A stretch of 64,000 bases of DNA from Bacteroides sp. Its GTDB lineage: Bacteria > Bacteroidota > Bacteroidia > Bacteroidales > Bacteroidaceae. Position 1 is the first letter of the stretch, and each line of letters starts with the position of its first letter. The notes under the pieces were generated by a model, which saw nothing but the letters and a program-made list of their open reading frames with translations, did not search any database and was not told the DNA's origin. Both the position numbers and the translations under genes were made by a program. Shown here piece by piece: positions 61,537 to 64,000 of this stretch. The DNA is taken from contig NZ_JASLER010000038.1 of assembly GCF_030151085.1 (NCBI RefSeq), forward strand, positions 1-64,000, read 5' to 3'.

Positions 61537-63540
61537 CTAGTTCTTCTTCACCAAAGTATAGTTCTCGGTAATGTGAGATTTCACATCCATGTGAGGAGGC
61601 GTTAACTTTCCATCTACCTCATGACACGGGTCAATACCCCAACGGTTACCTATACCAGTAAGTCTTATAGTTCCCTTTGCCATGTCTATGTCCATAGCAC
61701 CTGAGATAGGCATTGTATATTCCTCTTCTCCTTCTTTATAGAAGTTCCATACATTGACCTTACCATAAGTACCCCAACACATCTCCCAAGTAATCGGATC
61801 AACATTATCACCTACATGAATTGTTTGCGGCACAGGAATAGACAAATTACCGTCTTTATAATTCATTACTAACGGATATTTGTCAGTGATTTCGGGATAG
61901 GTACCCCAACCGTATACGTAGTAACTCTTACCAGCTTCTTTCTGCTCAATACGTACATCAAAAGTCTGTGAGCCACTCCAATCCCACCATCTAGGGTTAC
62001 CACTTTCATCTATATATACATATAATGAATTGCTGGAAGCGGCCGTCCATTCGCCAATCAAATCCTCATAGTTATATACCGGATTTCCTTGAATCGGAGC
62101 AGTCTCCGTACGAGTATAGTATTTGCTACTCCACTCTACTCCATCATTAAACAAGATAGTACTTATTTCAGTAAAGAAATGGCAATAATTATATATTTGA
62201 GATTCGGGATTATAGAACATCTGAACACCATAACCAGACTCTTTCATATCCTTAATATATTCCAGTTGGAAGGACTCCCGCCCCCCATTCAATTCATGAT
62301 TAATCTTTAAAGGCGTAGGACAATATTTCGATTTGGGCAGTCCTTCAAAGTTCTTCTCACGACCTTTACCACGCTGCAGGTAGTCAGCTTGATTCTGATA
62401 GTATCCGTATGTAATATAATCTACTAATTCACCTACTGTTTTACCTTCTACAGTTCCTGTAGGAGAGTCAATAAACTTATAACTGTATTCATAAACGCCC
62501 AGCAACTTATCCGGCATCTGCTGACGGCATTCGTAAATCAGGCGAGCAAAGTTCTCACGAGAACGAGGCAGAAAACCCGGGCTAGGATTATCCGAATAAG
62601 AAGAGTATTCATCATCAAAGTCCACACCATCCAGACCATAAATATCCATATATGCTTTCAATTCCTTGGCAAAATCAGCCGCAGCTTCTGCAGAAAGATT
62701 GCCCATACCGGCTTCGTCGTGGTTACCCAAAAGAGTCATATTTACTTTAATACCTTTAGCCTGCAAAGGACGGATGATTTTATCTGCGTTCTTCAATAAG
62801 AAAGAAACCTGATCATTACAGAATACATGTACGCGACCTGTTTCGCTATCCACATTGATATTGGCAGCAAAAATACTAACTACATCAAAGAAAGGCTTAC
62901 CACTCTTCTTCATAGTGTATTCACCACAGTTCAAGATACTTTCATTGTTTACTTCCACAAAACAATGAGTCAGTACATCGCCCTTCTTTGAATCGGGAAT
63001 GGCAGCCATCGGCTTTACCAGATAAATGTAAGTCTGATTATTGGCAGACACTTCCACACCGTCATTGGCAGTTGCCGAAATAGCCACTGCGTATGTCGTA
63101 CCTATTGAACCTCCTGTGTTAATGGTCAGTTCTACCGCAGCAGACTTCTTATCGCCTGACTTAACAGTAGCTGTACCGCCATTTGCCAAACTCAGTTTGT
63201 CAGCAGGGTACATCGTATAAGATGTACCGTGAGCTGTATTATATGCGTCAAGCGCTTCTGCATCTACTTTAAAAGTAACAGTTACATCTTGTGTGGCAGC
63301 TTTGCTCAGTTCAAAGTAAAGATGTCCGGCTCCTGCTTTGTCTCCGAAAATAGTAATCGGAGTAAGTTCACGTGCTCCGGCAGCAGACTTTACATAGCCG
63401 TACATACCGTCAACTGTCTCTAACTTGCTTGAATCAGCATTATCAATTGTGATGTCCTCTTCACAGCCAGTAAAGACTGTTCCGACGCATGCAAAAGTCA
63501 TTGCCAGCAAGCCTGATTTTATATGATTCATATATTTCAT
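61537..63540 (-). CDS. GH18 endo-beta-N-acetylglucosaminidase lipoprotein (BT3987-like)
   Basis: The start at 63540 (MKYMNHIKSGLL) gives 667 residues with lipobox GTVFTGC followed by EED, an acidic patch like the Bacteroides lipoprotein surface-export signal. Domain order: DUF1735/BT_3987-like sandwich (about 40-180), GH18 (beta/alpha)8 domain (about 190-480) with the DxxDxDxE motif at 304-311 (D304, D307, D309, E311, in LDGVDFDDEY), and a C-terminal lipocalin-like or sandwich domain (about 500-667). It is the surface enzyme that cuts the GlcNAc-GlcNAc core bond and releases intact high-mannose N-glycans for import. It is the first complete gene of the visible operon. Confidence 0.93.
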   Translation of the reverse strand: MKYMNHIKSGLLAMTFACVGTVFTGCEEDITIDNADSSKLETVDGMYGYVKSAAGARELTPITIFGDKAGAGHLYFELSKAATQDVTVTFKVDAEALDAYNTAHGTSYTMYPADKLSLANGGTATVKSGDKKSAAVELTINTGGSIGTTYAVAISATANDGVEVSANNQTYIYLVKPMAAIPDSKKGDVLTHCFVEVNNESILNCGEYTMKKSGKPFFDVVSIFAANINVDSETGRVHVFCNDQVSFLLKNADKIIRPLQAKGIKVNMTLLGNHDEAGMGNLSAEAAADFAKELKAYMDIYGLDGVDFDDEYSSYSDNPSPGFLPRSRENFARLIYECRQQMPDKLLGVYEYSYKFIDSPTGTVEGKTVGELVDYITYGYYQNQADYLQRGKGREKNFEGLPKSKYCPTPLKINHELNGGRESFQLEYIKDMKESGYGVQMFYNPESQIYNYCHFFTEISTILFNDGVEWSSKYYTRTETAPIQGNPVYNYEDLIGEWTAASSNSLYVYIDESGNPRWWDWSGSQTFDVRIEQKEAGKSYYVYGWGTYPEITDKYPLVMNYKDGNLSIPVPQTIHVGDNVDPITWEMCWGTYGKVNVWNFYKEGEEEYTMPISGAMDIDMAKGTIRLTGIGNRWGIDPCHEVDGKLTPPHMDVKSHITENYTLVKKN

Positions 63541-63576
63541 AATAAGCATCATTTTATATGATTAAGGTATAACTAA

Positions 63577-64000
63577 TTAATTCTTTGCAGGTAATTCTAC
63601 TGCATTCCAAGTAATGGCTTCCACAGCAGTCGCATTATTCCCGTTACCACTATAGTCAGTAATAGCAGTACCTGCACCTTCATCGAACTTCCAGTAAGAT
63701 ACCAGTCCTTCAGTTCCGGGAACTACCTCATAGAAGTGATCTTTAGCGTTAATATCATCCTGTGTCAACACTTTGTTCCAGATACGGCATTCTGTGATTT
63801 CACCTTCCAGGAAACGTTCGCGATTGTAAGAATGACCAATCCAGAAGCCATTACCTTCATCGGTTTTAGTTTTAGCCCAGTTGATAGCACCACAGTTCTT
63901 GTCCGCCTCCAACTTGTTCTTACCATTGATATAAACTATAATCTTCCCAGCATCTGCATCATAAGTCACAGCGATGTGTGTCCATTCTCCCGTAGGAATT
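63577..64000 (-). CDS. LamG-domain surface protein, 5' end outside window
   Basis: Only the C-terminal 141 residues are in view; the frame stays open to the right edge, with GEWTHIAVTYDADAGKIIVYINGK upstream of the internal GTG at 63969. The segment is a LamG_3/concanavalin-like jelly-roll: GFWIGHSYNRERFLEGEITECRIWNKVLTQDDI and LVSYWKFDEGAGTAITDYSGNGNN. In B. thetaiotaomicron a DUF1735-LamG lipoprotein of this type sits beside GH18 BT3987, as I recall, and would bind glycan on the cell surface. The stop is 37 bp before the GH18 start, so they are co-transcribed. Confidence 0.88.
   Translation of the reverse strand, partial: IPTGEWTHIAVTYDADAGKIIVYINGKNKLEADKNCGAINWAKTKTDEGNGFWIGHSYNRERFLEGEITECRIWNKVLTQDDINAKDHFYEVVPGTEGLVSYWKFDEGAGTAITDYSGNGNNATAVEAITWNAVELPAKN

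Overview
The window reads as a chromosomal stretch of a gut Bacteroides (Bacteroidales). The evidence is direct: three SusC/SusD pairs, ECF sigma/FecR control, a propeller-Y_Y_Y-AraC regulator, GH92/GH130/GH18/GH84/GH20/GH97 enzymes, a DUF5687 ABC module, and repeated promoters of the Bacteroidetes type (TTTG, about 19-20 bp, then TAnnTTTG). I saw no rRNA, tRNA, CRISPR array, transposase or integrase.

Layout. 0-1.2 kb: 3' part of a beta-helix glycoside hydrolase. 1.2-4.6 kb: a divergent pair (BT4734/VirE-type primase-ATPase and HU-type DNA-binding protein) bounded by imperfect inverted repeats of roughly 100 bp. 4.6-21.9 kb: an N-acetylglucosamine-oriented polysaccharide utilisation locus (PUL): sugar O-acetyltransferase, GH20 and ECF sigma on the minus strand, then divergent FecR, SusC(STN)-SusD, a second SusC-SusD and a GH84. 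21.9-38.1 kb: a minus-strand locus of unknown substrate: DASS-type permease, heparinase II/III-fold polysaccharide lyase, a membrane-tethered propeller/Y_Y_Y/AraC regulator with no kinase or receiver, an ECF sigma without a FecR partner, SusC, SusD and a double-catalytic GH43-GH43 protein. 38.3-41.1 kb: AraC regulator, a candidate roughly 60-nt minus-strand sRNA, and a PAS histidine kinase without a response regulator. 41.5-51.2 kb: core genes: miaA, lipid kinase, kdsA, M16 protease, DUF5687/ABC/NlpC-P60, TraB/GumN. 51.2-52.5 kb: a second orphan kinase preceded by a leader that can form either of two mutually exclusive hairpins, one of them terminator-like. 52.5-64 kb: a minus-strand high-mannose N-glycan operon running off the right edge: LamG protein, GH18 endo-beta-N-acetylglucosaminidase, GH97, GH92, MFS importer, GH130, GH92.

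How the genes work together (inference from family knowledge). The right-hand operon would release an N-glycan with the surface GH18, trim mannose with two GH92 enzymes, possibly remove capping alpha-glucose with GH97, import the core disaccharide by MFS and phosphorolyse it with GH130. The left PUL would bind and import GlcNAc-containing glycans and hydrolyse them with GH20 and GH84, with the STN-bearing SusC signalling through FecR to the divergent sigma gene. The central locus has the parts of a PUL but an unassigned substrate and an unusual two-layer regulatory design. Most likely under-described items: the tethered AraC/ECF locus, the antiterminator/terminator leader at 51.3-51.55 kb, the compact sRNA near 39.3 kb, and the inverted repeats around the primase/HU pair.
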